Notes: generated by a model not told the origin, from the letters alone. DNA of 64,000 nt from Enoplolaimus lenunculus (GCA_030248215.1 JASANG010003808.1:62001-126000); one strand, 5' to 3'; counted from the first letter of the stretch, positions 28,047 through 39,186 are shown. Numbers and translations: made by a program.

Positions 28047-30490
28047 ACTGTAGTGACCCGAATAAAGGGCGGACTGACATTTATTTGGCGTCTCCAGAAG
28101 GTACCACCCATTATTCGGTTACGGACTGTTATTTATTTTCAACCCGCCCTCCGCCACCCTTCGTTACTGATATATATCCGGTATAGCAACTATCCGTTGA
28201 ATCAAACGTTTTTTGCTTTACATCAAAAGCTAGAGCGATAATGCACGGTTATACTTTGGAATGTTACTTTAAAAACTTAAGCACGCTTTAATGTTTGGGC
28301 CCTTGTATAGAACAGGGGCTTCCAGTTTTTCAGTGCGGAAACTTATGACCAGGAGTGCAGCGCAGTCACTCCTGCATGACGACCTGATTTCCACTTGTTT
28401 GGTAGGAAAAATCACAGACATAGGTTTTGCGGCAGCAAAACCTACTTTTCCTCATGAGGAAATGTGGAAAATTCATAAATCTGATGTTCCCTGGTTCGGT
28501 ATGGAAAATCTGTAGTGTAAAGTTTGTTTGGAATACGGGAAAAGTGGAAATTTTATAAGCTTAGATTCTTCCTTGGTCCCGTTTTCCAAACAAAACCTGT
28601 GCTTTAGACTTTGCCTACCATCCAGGATAAATTAAAGCCTTTAAATTTTCCCGTTTTCCAACCAAAATCTATACTTCAGATATTTCTTATCAACCCAGGG
28701 TTAATCTAGGCATTAAAATTTTCCCCTTTTCCCGTTTTCCAACCAAATCCTATGCTTCATATATTTCTTACCAACCAAGAAAAAAACTAGGCATTTTAAT
28801 ACCACTTTTCAGGTTTTCCAACCAAAACCTATGCTTCAGATATTTCTTACCAACCAATGAAAAAACTAGGCATTTTAATACCACTTTTCAGGTTTTCCAA
28901 CCAAAATCTATGCTTCAGATATTTCTTACCAACCATGGAAAAAAACTAGGCATTTTAATATCACTTTCCCCGTTTTCCAACCAAAACCTATGCTTCAGAT
29001 ATTTCTTATCAACCAAGGAAAAATCTAGGCATTAAAATTTTCCACTTTTCCCGTTTTCCAACCAAAACCTATGCCTTACGGTTGAATTTTCCACTTTTTC
29101 CGTTTTCCGACCCGTACCACGCATCCCAATGTTCCAGCCAAACCTACAAAAGTGTTCCTTCTCAACCAGACTTAGAGAAACCCTTACGTTTAACTTTTCC
29201 AGTTTTCCGAACCTCGCCTGTACCTAACTTTTCCTACCAAACATGGGAATAAGGCGTTTGAATTTTCCAGTTTTCCCAGCCACACTTAATATGCTTTTTA
29301 ATTTTCCTATCAAACAACGTAAAATTTGGCCGTCATACAGGAGTGGCTATGCTGCACTCCTGGTCATAAGTTTTCCACTGTGGAGAACTGAAAGCCCCTG
29401 TGCTATACATTGGTCTAAGTTTGGAACTCAATTATTGAGCGAAGCGAAACTCCGAGCGAAGCTCTGAGTGTCGCGAAGCGTTTTATGTTTTGTACTTGGG
29501 GGTCGAAAGGTGGATGTCCGTCCGTCCGTCTGTCCGTACGAAAAGAATCTCAGGAACGGCTGAACCGATTTTGATAAACTTTTTTTGCTTAAAAGCCAAT
29601 TATCCTGGGGTGTTAACCTTGCATGGGAGTTTTAAAATTACAAGCCGTTTAGTAGCTACAGGCTAATTTGCATAATTAATTAAGCCTAAATTAGGACTTT
29701 CCATAATATTTCACTAATTATTACAGTTAGAAGCAATCTAATTTTAGCATTAAAGGGTTTTTGGGTGCAAGGAATCTGCGTAGACTGTTTACAAACCTCC
29801 AAAACCGATGATTGAGCAGTTAGCTAATAGATAATTTGCATATCAGTATAGGTTATAAGCCTAAATTAGGACTTTTTACAATATTTCACTAATTATTAAG
29901 GTTAAAAGCAATATAATTTCAGCACTAAAGGGTTTTTAGGTGCATGGAATTTGAATAAATAGTTTACAAACATACAAAATCGATAATTGAATAGTTAGCT
30001 AATAACTAATTTGCATATTAAGTTAATTAACAAGGCAAAACTATGACTTTTTAAATTATTTCAATAATTTTTAGGGTTCACTGAAGTTTTCTGGGTGCGA
30101 GGAATCTGAATAAATTGTTTACAAACCTCCAAAAGCGATAATTGAATAGTTAGCTAATAGTTAATTTGCATATAAGCTTAATTGACAAGACAAAATTAGG
30201 ACTTTTTAAATTATTCCAAAAATTATAGGGTGGCTGAAGGGGTTTTGGGTGCGAGGAATCTGAGGAAATTGCTTACAAACCTCCAAAACCGATAAATGAA
30301 TAGTTAGCTAATAACTAATTTGCATATTACCTTAATTGCTTACGTGTGTTCGAGCTTCGCTCAATAAATGTAGTACCACTACGACTGGTATAATTCGGTT
30401 CTGGAGTCATTTATGTGCTACAATTAGGGTTAATTGACATTTATGCACTATTGATTGGGACTCAAAATGTGGACCCCCTCTCTTGTTCAA
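28047..30490. mobile_element. TIR element 'GTAGTGACCC' family, split by a later insertion
   Basis: The left part (28047-about 28297) begins ACTGTAGTGACCCGAATAAA. The right part (about 30391-30490) contains GGAGTCATTTATG, GATTGGGACTCAAAATGTGG and CCCCCTCTCTTGTTC. Together they match the elements at 4164-4612 and 7887-8320 in reverse orientation. About 2.09 kb of other repeat sits between them. Confidence 0.82.
28299..30390 (+). mobile_element. Composite repeat, 2.1 kb, with two internal tandem arrays
   Basis: Part A (28299-29416) has inverted ends of about 90 bp (TATAGAACAGGGGCTTCC ... CTTATGACCAGGAGTGCAGC) around five to six tandem units of about 78 bp (TTTTCCAACCAAAACCTATG). Part B (29420-30390) opens with TATTGAGCGAAGCGAAACTC and CGTCCGTCCGTCTGTCCG, then has four tandem units of about 155-175 bp (TTACAAACCTCCAAAACCGA, TAGCTAATAACTAATTTGCA), and closes with GAGCTTCGCTCAATAAATG. 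A reverse copy with the same A/B junction lies in SEC24 intron 1, so A and B move or are copied together. No transposase frame. Confidence 0.85.
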
Positions 30491-31810
30491 CAAAGTGCTT
30501 CCCAGCCAGCTAAAAACAACTGTAAAATGGGGACGCCGAAAATTAACTTCTTTTAAAAAACGGCCATGATGTCTCAAAAATACCGGATGCAACGAAATTT
30601 TATACAGATTTTGGATAATTTACGTGATTTGTACCGTTTTCATATCGAACAATTGCGACATATCTGTAATGAATAATTGCGAGATTTATTTATATATAAA
30701 TTTATATGCAGCATGAAACGGAATTTCTATGGAAACGGACACCGACCTTTATCGGAAAACATGGGTGCAACCGGAGTTTTAAAATACCGGAGTCGGAGGT
30801 AAACAAAACTTGCTGGAGCCGGAAGTACGGCAAAATTAGTAGTTACTTAAAATGTTTAATTTGTTAATTTTAGCAAACATCTGTAATGTCTTTAGTTTTT
30901 TTACGTTTAATTTTTACAAAATTTCGGCAATTCTTCCCTCAACAATGTACCAAGTTTAAAACAAAACTCGCAATACTGATTTTTGTTAAAATATGCAAAA
31001 AATTTAGTTAATATCGAAAGTTCCAAATATGTATCCAATCTGCTTAAAAATATTTCCGAGGAGGCTCTCATGTCTTGAAGAGATTTTGCACTGCACATAT
31101 GTTAGAATTGTTAACACTGCTCACAGTGTCTTTGTTGCTCATATATTACTTATATTTAGTTGCTCATAGTATACTCTGGGTTAACAAACAAATTTTATCG
31201 CCCTGTGCACCGGCGGTGCGCTGCGAGCATAGCGCAACCCTTAAAGATTTCATTTGTTGCGGAATATGCCTATTGATACCAAAAACAACGACGAATAGTT
31301 TTATTTCACAGAAAAACGTGGAACATAATGTATGAATGGGTGTATATTACAGGCTGTAAACGAACATTACAAATAATGGAAGCGGATAGTGATAAAAATA
31401 ACAGAAATGGATATTGAAGGATGAAAGTTTCGGCTCATGTTACTGTAAGGGACGTCCGCATGCTTAGGCTTAGGAATACGCTTGATCTACGGTTACGACC
31501 TTAAAAGTAACATTGACCAAAGTTTCAAAGATGGTTTATGTTCCTGCTAACACAATTGAGGTGTGCAATGATTCACCGGGTTTTCTAAAATTTTTAAAAT
31601 GGCGGGTGCATCCAAATTTTTTAAGATTTTGGATGAATTTTGTAATTTTTATTTCATATCAAACAATTGCAGCATATCTGCAAAGAGAAATTGCGGATAT
31701 ATATATATACATGATTTATAACTAATATTCAGCGTACAAATAACAGAATTTCCGTTATTTCTATAACGGAAACGGACACCTATTTATACCGGAAACGGAT
31801 ATCCGGTTAC

Positions 31811-32563
31811 CAGGGTGCAACCGGAATTCCGGTCCCGGCATTTTTTCACCTTCCGGTTCCGGTAAATTTTTACCGGATTTAAAAATTCCGGTGTTATAAT
31901 TTGGCCGTTTTCTTAACTTTGCTAATTTTTAAGAATCTCTTCGGAAAGCCACTTGTACTCCGGATATAAGCCAATGATGGTGGATTTCACTTCAGTCGAC
32001 GATGAAAATGCAAAATACAACAAATGAAATAAATACCTATGTTCGACTAAGGTTGTTTCACAAATCAGGGTGCAACCGGAATTACAATTTACCGGAACCG
32101 GAATTTGAAAATTTTACCGGAACCGGGAAGTGAAAAATTCATTTCACCAACAACTTCATTTTAATGTTATTTTTCGCTGTATTATTTGTGAAATAACCTT
32201 AGTCGAACATAGGTATCTATTTTATTTGTTGTATTTTAGATTTTCGTCGTCGACTGAAGTGAAATCCGCCACCAATGGCTTATATTCGGAGTACAAGTGG
32301 CTTTCAAAAGAGATTCTTAAAAATTAGCAAAGTTAAAAACGGCCAAATTATAACACCGAAATTTTTAAATCCGGTAAAAATTTACCGGAACCAGAAGGTG
32401 AAAAAATGCCGGAACCGGAATTCCGGTTGCACAATATCACAAATAATAGAGCAAAAAAATAAGATTAAAATGAAATTTTTGGTGAAATGCATTTTTCACA
32501 TTCCGGTTCCGGTAAAATTTTCAAATTCCGGTTCCGGTAAATTGTAATTCCGGTTGTACCCTG
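31811..32563 (-). mobile_element. hAT-like MITE with 8-bp target duplication, itself interrupted
   Basis: The ends are CAGGGTGCAACCGGAATTCC and GAATTCCGGTTGTACCCTG-like (inverted). The flanks CCGGTTAC at 31803-31810 and CCGGTTAC at 32564-32571 form a perfect 8-bp duplication, the signature length of hAT-superfamily insertion, and ends starting CAGGG also fit hAT. A second copy of the same family is inserted at 32066. Confidence 0.9.
32066..32436 (+). mobile_element. hAT-like MITE inserted in a relative, opposite orientation
   Basis: 371 bp starting CAGGGTGCAACCGGAATTAC and ending GGAATTCCGGTTGCACAATA (last bases degraded). TCACAAAT flanks it at 32058-32065 and 32437-32444. Because the host copy is in the opposite orientation, the whole block reads as two interlocked inverted repeats. 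Confidence 0.9.
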
Positions 32564-32745
32564 CCGGTTACACCCTGGTATATTACGAATTGGTAAAACC
32601 ATACCTTAAATTTAAAATATAATTGTTGTGTTCAGTGCATAAAATACACTCAAATGCATTTACTAGGTAACATTGGTTTGCATACACAGTAAAGTAATAT
32701 TATTATAAAGCACCAGTGTTCCAACAGGAACTCGATACCAAGAGC

Positions 32746-32939
32746 ATGCTAGGAAACTACGTTACCGAAAATTTCTTGTTAGACTTAAAGGTTCCACGTT
32801 TACAATATTTGCAATGCAGTAAAACAAGCATCAGGAAGTGAAATGCTAGGAAACTACGTTACCGAAAATTTCTTGTTAGACTTAAAGGTTCCACGTTTAC
32901 AATATTTGCAATGCAGTAAAACAAGCATCAGGAAGTGAA
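32746..32939 (+). repeat. Tandem duplication, two 97-bp units
   Basis: ATGCTAGGAAACTACGTTAC...AGGAAGTGAA occurs at 32746-32842 and again at 32843-32939, essentially without mismatch. It ends about 230 bp downstream of the BAF stop codon. Confidence 0.95.
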
Positions 32940-33166
32940 ATGGTGTCGGCATCGGCATAAGAACATCACTAGACAACCGTATTCATGGGGTATATGGCAC
33001 ACTACGCGGTTGGCTAAACATAAGCAATTGAACTCTTGTTTATCGCCTACGCTTACTACCTGGATTAAAAAATGATGATAAAACAACAATGAGTTTGGTA
33101 ACACTGTGTCAATTACAACAATTGTACAGTTATACAACAGAGTTAATATGGTATGTAGTGGTTTCT

Positions 33167-34971
33167 TCACAAATGCTGGTCACACCAGTCTTTGAGGCAA
33201 TTATAACACGACTGAGCGTGATGAGAGTTCATTCCGGCATTCTCCTTCAACCATTCTTCAAATAATTCTTTCTCCATTTTTAATAGAAGAAACTGTCCCA
33301 ATAAAACGTAGGCCTACAACATAAATGATTTTTACACAAAATTCACAGGCTAAATATATGGCGAACGATTTCTTTAAAAGCTATAAAAGCAACTTAGGAC
33401 CATGATTTTAATTAGTCACAAACCTTGGCTCGGTTTTTTCCTAATCCAACGTCTTGACAATCTGAACAGAAAAAGCGTCAGAATGCACGAAAATTTTCGC
33501 CAATTCCGCTGGAAGAACTTGGTTTCGATTCTGTGTTTAGGTATATACCAAGGATGTGCGGTCTCGGTCTCGGTATGTCTCGGGAGGTTTAAAACCGAGA
33601 CCATAGAGAGACAAGTTCCCGTTTTTTCTGCTCAACGTTCACAATAATACGGACGTCAAATGTATGTTGATTTTTGACTAAATTTTTTTGCTGTTTTTAG
33701 TAATATTGTAATATTTATTGTGTGATGCTATGAAGTAAATTTAAGATGGCATTTAAGGAATCGTGCCAAACAATTTAAAAATTCCAGAGTTTAAATATAC
33801 CGTCGATTGACAACTTATTTTCGTTGAAAAAAGCTCGAAGCGTAGTTTTGACACTGAAAGCGTTCTATATTTTATCACCGTTTTCGGCGTGGGGTCGTGT
33901 TATATTCCTGTATCTGTGTTTGTTAGTGTGTTTTTGCTAAAAAATTTTGCGTTAATTTTCGTGTTTATGTAAGTTCCACAACATCATGCGTACACCAGGT
34001 GACTTTTGAAGGGGTAGTGTACTGCACACTGAAGCCTAAAAAGCTTCAGTGCACTGCACATTGAAGCTTTCTGGGTTCAGTATGCAGTACAATGAAGGTA
34101 TATAAATAATTTCACTGTTTCAATATTAGTAATTTGTTAGCAAACGCTCTTATGATTTTAAACATTGTTCAATTTTACGCTGCGTTAAAAATTGTTAATA
34201 TTTTGATTTATATTTTGTATTTTAACCAAAAACAAGTTGTTTTTTGCACTGGCTTCAGTGTTCATCACACTACACGCTCAAAAGTCACCTAGTGTATGCA
34301 TGATATTGTGGAATTTGTATATTATAAATTCCGAGCAGATGCAACATTTTATTACGCTAGAATGACACAGAAGTACGAAAAACATTCAAAACTTTTGTTA
34401 GAACAAATTTATGTTTAAGTACTAGAAACTGTAACCGAGTTCCTCCAGTTGGAAAGTTAGAAGCGATGAAAAATTATGATTCCAATTACATACTGATATC
34501 TGCAGCTGGAATCGCAGCTGGGTCCGTTTCCACGATGACAAAATGACAAAACATAATATGTCCCGTCTAGCAGTAAACGACAATTTTGACAAAAAATGAA
34601 TTAGTAGGGGACGGTACAATATCCGGGGCGTGCCGGGTCTGGGAAACTTTGAAGCGGATGGGGGTGAAATAATTTTCGGGGAGGACACACCGCATTTCTT
34701 TGATTGCGAACCCGTTTCAAATTTTAATTGAAGACTGTCAGTGAAAATTAAAGTTCGACCAACCTCACCTTAATAATACTGCTGCTTTTTGGTCCTGTAC
34801 TACCTCTAAATTACAAAATAAGATTAAGAAAGCAAATTCGCAAACCTTATCGAATCCTTGATCTGAAAGTTTTTTGCCATAGGTAGGGCCAATTCCAGCA
34901 ACAGTAGTCACATCTTTGTCACCCATCGGTTCGGCTATAAAATCACGATGTTTTACTGAAGTAGTTGTCAT
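33167..34971 (-). CDS. BANF1: Barrier-to-autointegration factor (BAF), exons 34971-34846 and 33313-33167
   Basis: Small dimeric DNA-binding protein that bridges DNA and binds LEM-domain proteins and lamin, organising chromatin at the nuclear envelope during nuclear reassembly. Exon 1 encodes 42 residues, starting [11 protein letters not shown] and including AEPMGDK, GIGPTYG and GFDK. Exon 2 encodes [20 protein letters not shown] and [13 protein letters not shown], then TGA. Joined, they give 90 residues, against 89 in human, covering the full helix-hairpin-helix family with no gap. The donor is GTTTGC (weak) at 34845-34840 and the acceptor is TTGTAG just before 33313, both phase 0. The 1,532-bp intron holds a TIR element and a repeat fragment. 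GIGPTYG is as I remember it in nematode BAF-1 rather than in insect or human BAF. The gene lies between the BAMBI-like gene and SEC24, opposite in strand to both. Confidence 0.95.
33972..34316. mobile_element. TIR element in BAF intron, ~345 bp
   Basis: The left end TTCCACAACATCATGCGTAC followed by CAGGTGACTTTTGA mirrors the right end TCAAAAGTCACCTAGTGTAT followed by GCATGATATTGTGGAA, about 45 bp of inverted repeat. The interior has AAGCTTCAGTGCACTGCACA-type direct and inverted subrepeats. Non-coding. Confidence 0.85.
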
Positions 34972-35101
34972 TATGGTGATATTTTAATAAAATATGGATT
35001 TAAACTATGGAAAAGGGTTAGAATAACCGTAGAACGCTCAATGGTACTTAATTATACAAGCAGCACCAGGATAATCTAAAATATACGTACATACATACTA
35101 C

Positions 35102-35852
35102 CAAGGATGGGCGGTCTCGGTCTCGGCAAGTCTCGGGATTTGGCTGGTTTCGGTCTTGCTTTTTTCAGTCTCGGTGGTTTGCAAACCGAGACCAAAGAGT
35201 TGAAAAAGCGATAAGCAATCACAAATTTTTCTTTAGATTGCAGCTTTGGCCCGGACGTAATTGAGCATTTCGAATACCAACACAGACAGCGAACGATTGT
35301 GGAGCACCACAACCTGGTTATACAGCGATTTGAGGAACAGAATTTCACCTCCGGTTACCCAAAATTATATTTTTGAAACGAAACCCAAAACACTTCGATT
35401 TTATTGTGACAAAGCACAAATAGTTGCATTTTCGCGTTTAAAACATTTAAGACATCGTTTAACAATGGGTCATTCGCATTTATAACGTCACGCTATGTCA
35501 GGGTGGCGCTGAATCTACAATTTGAACGAATCGAAATCCACTGCTAATTTGCCGAATCCGAATCTTCCATGTTGATAATTTGTTTGCGAATATCAACGGA
35601 ATGTTAGCCGCATAACTTTTAAACGTTAATATATTTCGTGCCCGACCTCAGTTTTGCGATTTGTGACCTGAAACACGGCTTTTTTTACAACCGATTCCGA
35701 ACCACAAGTTTTTGTCGATCAGATATAAATATTCAAAATTTTGTTAAAAAATTTTATTCTTATTTTCGGTAACGGTTAAAAATTTACCGAGGCCAAAAGT
35801 CTCGGTAGGTTGGGCTCGGTCGCGCTTTTTCAACCGAGACTGCCCATCCCTG
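35102..35852. mobile_element. hAT-like element 'GGTCTCGGTCTCGG', 751 bp, with perfect 8-bp duplication
   Basis: It starts CAAGGATGGGCGGTCTCGG and ends CGAGACTGCCCATCCCTG (inverted). The flanks are CATACTAC at 35094-35101 and CATACTAC at 35853-35860. The interior includes GGTTTGCAAACCGAGACC. Related copies: 37655-37790 (fragment), 62706-62935, and diverged fragments near 33551-33610 and 48530-48640. I recognise no transposase. Confidence 0.9.
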
Positions 35853-36145
35853 CATACTACGTATTGGGTTTTCATCAGGAACTACATACGTATATACATT
35901 TTACAGGAAGCGGGAACAGAAATTCATTTTTGCTGGAACTGGAATTTCACTTGGGGCCATACGGCACCATGGACGAAACCATAAAAACACATGGCAAAAC
36001 AATGCTGCTGTGCAAACTTCTTTATTAAACGCTACAACAGCACTGCAGTATATACGTAACTTTTTCTTCGGATTCTTAAGCAAAATGACACATGGCGCTA
36101 TATAAAATCGGTACCATACACCGAAGTAAACGCTTACGCAAGAGG

Positions 36146-36335
36146 CAGGGTGCAACCGGAATTACATATTACCGATCCGGAATTTGAAAAAAATACCGGA
36201 AACGGAAGATGAAAAATACATGTCACCGAAAAATTCATTTTAATTTTCTTTTGTTACAATATTACGTATTAGTGACATAACCCTAGCTGGAGATAGGTAT
36301 ATATTTACTTTATCTGCTGGGTTTTAGATTATCTC
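36146..36335 (+). mobile_element. hAT-like MITE left end, truncated or split
   Basis: CAGGGTGCAACCGGAATTAC starts the copy; it continues like 32066-32436 (ACCGATCCGGAATTTG, TTCATTTTAAT, GAGATAGGTATATATTT) and stops where the 1.3 kb foldback begins. Confidence 0.75.
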
Positions 36336-37652
36336 CCTGGCTTCTCCACAGCTTAAAAATTTCCGCCGGGGTGCATTTCCTGGGAGGCCCCGAGGAGTTT
36401 TCTGGAGGGCAGCTGATTTTGCTGGGGGAAAGTTTTCCTGGGGGCCCCATATAATCTGTGGGGTCCTGGGGGGCAGGTTTAAAATTTTGCAAACCGACTT
36501 TTTGGACCGTTTGTTTCATTCTAGACCGTGTTTCCAACTCAACTGAAGATTACTCTTCGCTTAACATGACAAAAATTTCTCGCAAACGCTAATAACAATA
36601 ATTTTAACTAATATTACTGACAACTTACTAGAAGTTGAAAGAAGCACAATTATATAAAATATAGATAATCTATAATTGAAACTGTAATTAATATATATTT
36701 TATATATTAGTCACAGCTTCAGTTTATCATAAGGCTCAGGCGGGTTGTACTTGCTGCTGTAAGGTACTTTCGAATGCTGTATGCCCTGAAACGGTCTTTA
36801 TATAATTGTGCTTTTTTCAGTTCATTATTGAATTGTACGTATTAGTTACGACTGGTATTTGTAACGCTATTAAAAATTATGAGTACTCAGCGTAATATAA
36901 AATCATATTTTGCCGAATGTCCGCGTCAAAAGAAGCTGGCTTCTCCACAGCGGGCGGGGTCCAGCACTTTTCGAAATTTTCATTTTCCCCCGGCGAAAAT
37001 TTTGCCGCCCCCAGGAAAGGCCCCCCATGCGAATTTTCAGCCGCCAAGCCAAAAATTTTCAATGTTAAAACATAAAGACCTGGACTTTTTTTGAGGCGGA
37101 TATTCGGCAAAATGTGAATTTATATTACGCTGAGTACTCATAATTTTTTAATAGCGTTACAAATACCGGTAGTAACTAGTACAATTCAATAATGAACTGA
37201 AAAAAGCACAATTATATAAAGACCGTTTCAGGGCATACAGCATTCGAAAGTACCTTGCAGCAACAAGTTCAACCCGCCTGAGCCTTATGATAAACTGAAG
37301 CTGTGACTAATATATAAAATATATGTTAATCGCAGTTTCAATTATAGATTATCTATATTTTATATAATTGTGCTTCTTTCAGCTTCTGGTACAGTTGTCA
37401 GTAATATTAGTTAAAATTATTGTTATTAGCGTTTGCGGGGAATTTTTGTCATGTTGAGCGGTGAGTAATCTTCAGTTGAGTTGGAAACACGATCTAGAAT
37501 AAAAAAATGGTCCAAAAAGTCGGCTTGCAAAATTTTGAGCCTGCCCCCCAGATCATCTGGGGGGCACACCAGGAAAACTGCCCCCCAGGAAACTCCTGCC
37601 CCCCCAGGAAACGCCCCCCGGCGGAAATTTTCAAGCTGTGGAGAAGCCAGGC
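36336..37652. mobile_element. Large foldback element, 1.3 kb
   Basis: Arms of roughly 590 and 560 bp are inverted copies. The outer ends are CCTGGCTTCTCCACAGC and GCTGTGGAGAAGCCAGG; inner parts such as GTAACGCTATTAAAAATTATG and its complement near 37140 face each other. The centre (about 36935-37085) carries another CTGGCTTCTCCACAGC and a C-rich CCCCCGGCGAAAATTTT block that also resembles the outer ends. Open frames on both strands follow the G/C-rich tips and are not genes. Confidence 0.88.
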
Positions 37653-37994
37653 AAGTACTTCCGGACCAAAGCTGCGATCCATGGGAAAATTTTTTATGAT
37701 TGCTTATCGCTTTTTCATCTCTGTGGTCTCGGTTTGCAAACCACCGAAATCCCGAGACTTGCCGAGACAGACACCGCCTATCCCTGATGCTGGGTAATCA
37801 GTTTAAAAGATTGCTACTGACTAATAAATACTTGTGTTGTTCACTTCGAATTGAGTTGATTTGGTTTGTCTCTGTCTGATTTAAACCACTGCAACAGATA
37901 TTCTAGGGAATGCAACCCTTCCCTCGAAAGAACCACATTGAAGTATACTTGCTCTAAATCGTACAAACAGACCGTGTTACATTTAGTGGTGCCC

Positions 37995-38215
37995 CGCTTT
38001 CGGCGGCGGATCCAAAAATTTCGAACAAAGGGAGAGCTGGTAAATGTTTTGAAACGCAATTTTTCACCAAAAAATTTTTTGAGGGTGAAAATTTGAAAGG
38101 TAGTGACATTATCATTTTTTACTAAACCTTTCTGAGGGGAAAATTGCAAGGTCGGGATCTTCATTTTATGCTAAAAAATTCTGATGATGGGGGCGTACGC
38201 GGATCCGGTAATGCC
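37995..38215 (+). mobile_element. 'GGCGGATCC' family repeat copy
   Basis: GGCGGATCCAAAAATTTCG starts the copy; CGCAATTTTTCACCAAAAAA and GAGGGGAAAATTGCAAGGT follow as in 26763-27040. The right side ends near GGCGTACGCGGATCCGG. Confidence 0.7.
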
Positions 38216-38464
38216 CATGCCTTTCGTGGTTAGGTAGGTGTATTTAAATACTCAGCGGGTCTGCTTTCTAACTTATATTTCAAGTACTGGTAAATTACCC
38301 CACACTTCTTTTGTGGCGAAAACGTATTAATTTTATAAAATCAGACTATGAAGTGCAACATTACATAACTTCTAAGTACAAAATAGCGTAAAACTCGCCA
38401 GAAACGTGCTTAAAGCGTGTGATAAGTAGGGTAGGCTATGGTACGACGGTTTTTAGTTCTGAGT

Positions 38465-38560
38465 TACCATCTGAAAATGAGGCACGTTCCCAGGTTTCGA
38501 ACTCGGTCGACAGATTATCATTCCAGCGCGCTAGCCACTGAGCCACGCCGCCTCACAATC
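38465..38560 (-). mobile_element. tRNA-like sequence, probably SINE head
   Basis: On the minus strand GGCGGCGTGGCTCAGTGGCT (A box) and CGAGTTCGAAACC (B box) are about 45 bp apart, the spacing of a tRNA gene. Only about five acceptor pairs (GAGGC/GCCTC) can form and the anticodon stem does not pair, so I call it a SINE head or pseudo-tRNA, not a working tRNA gene. Confidence 0.55.
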
Positions 38561-38967
38561 AACTGCCGAGTTTTTCTATTTTATGCCTTATCAAAACCTC
38601 AACATTATACACATGCGTCTTGGTTCTTTCATGTTTTTACTGCTGCTGCATATGAAGGCACTACATATGCAGCAGTGATTTTTACCGATGTGCAGCATTA
38701 GCATAAGGTTATTACTTGTCTCTATGCATGGCTGGAACGAGTCGACCTTTCATCAATGCAACCTTATGCAGTAAAACAACGCGACTTTGCCGCCGAATAG
38801 TACTTTCCACTAGCTACGTTGGTAAAAGGAATTTAAAAAGGGAGGACACAAGAAGTCAACTGTTCAAGTCCAAAGTACCTTTTATGAGCCCTTGCACACT
38901 AAGCACAAATTTAGGCATGTTATAGGTCTCAAAATGGACGACATGATTGCAAAGTAACTTGTGTGGA

Positions 38968-39186
38968 AGCCCAAAATTTCTGTAACTAGCTTTCACAAGT
39001 CGCAAGTAGCCTAAGCTTAAGCTTCAGCGTAAGGATAAGTATGTAGCTAATGCTCAAGTTGAGGCTAAGTCTATTATGCTCAACCTGAGTTTAAGCCTAA
39101 GCCAAAGCATATAAATAGTTTGGAGGTCAAGCTCTTTGCTCTATAGACATGCAAAAATGGTTCGCCCCTAAAGTAACATGGGCCAA
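38968..39186 (+). mobile_element. MITE with TTAGGC-type core, diverged copy
   Basis: GCCTAAGCTTAAGC and GTTTAAGCCTAAGC motifs, then a right end TTCGCCCCTAAAGTAACATG as in the copy at 24868-25068. The left end is poorly preserved. Confidence 0.55.

Larger units (their letters stand above)
31335..32578 (-). mobile_element. 'CAGGGTGTAACC' family element, outermost of a nested set
   Basis: The right end reads GGTTACACCCTG, and the interior (ATTTCCGTTATTTCTATAACGGAAACGG) matches a reverse-oriented copy at 57488-57870 and fragments near 13740-14100, 25445-25760 and 5340-5660. It is split at 31810 by the element 31811-32563. The left boundary is approximate. Confidence 0.65.

Noticed and set aside
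28291-29467. Open frames in the 28-29 kb repeat and their near-identical counterpart at 41216-41425
   Set aside because: They coincide with the terminal repeat of the composite element and show no transposase or other domain.
36310-37797. Several Pro/Gly-rich open frames on both strands
   Set aside because: They run through the C- and G-rich arms of the 1.3 kb foldback, where both strands stay open because of composition and palindromy.
38465-38560. Possible functional tRNA gene on the minus strand
   Set aside because: The A and B boxes are good, but the acceptor stem pairs only partly and the anticodon stem does not form; a SINE head is more likely.
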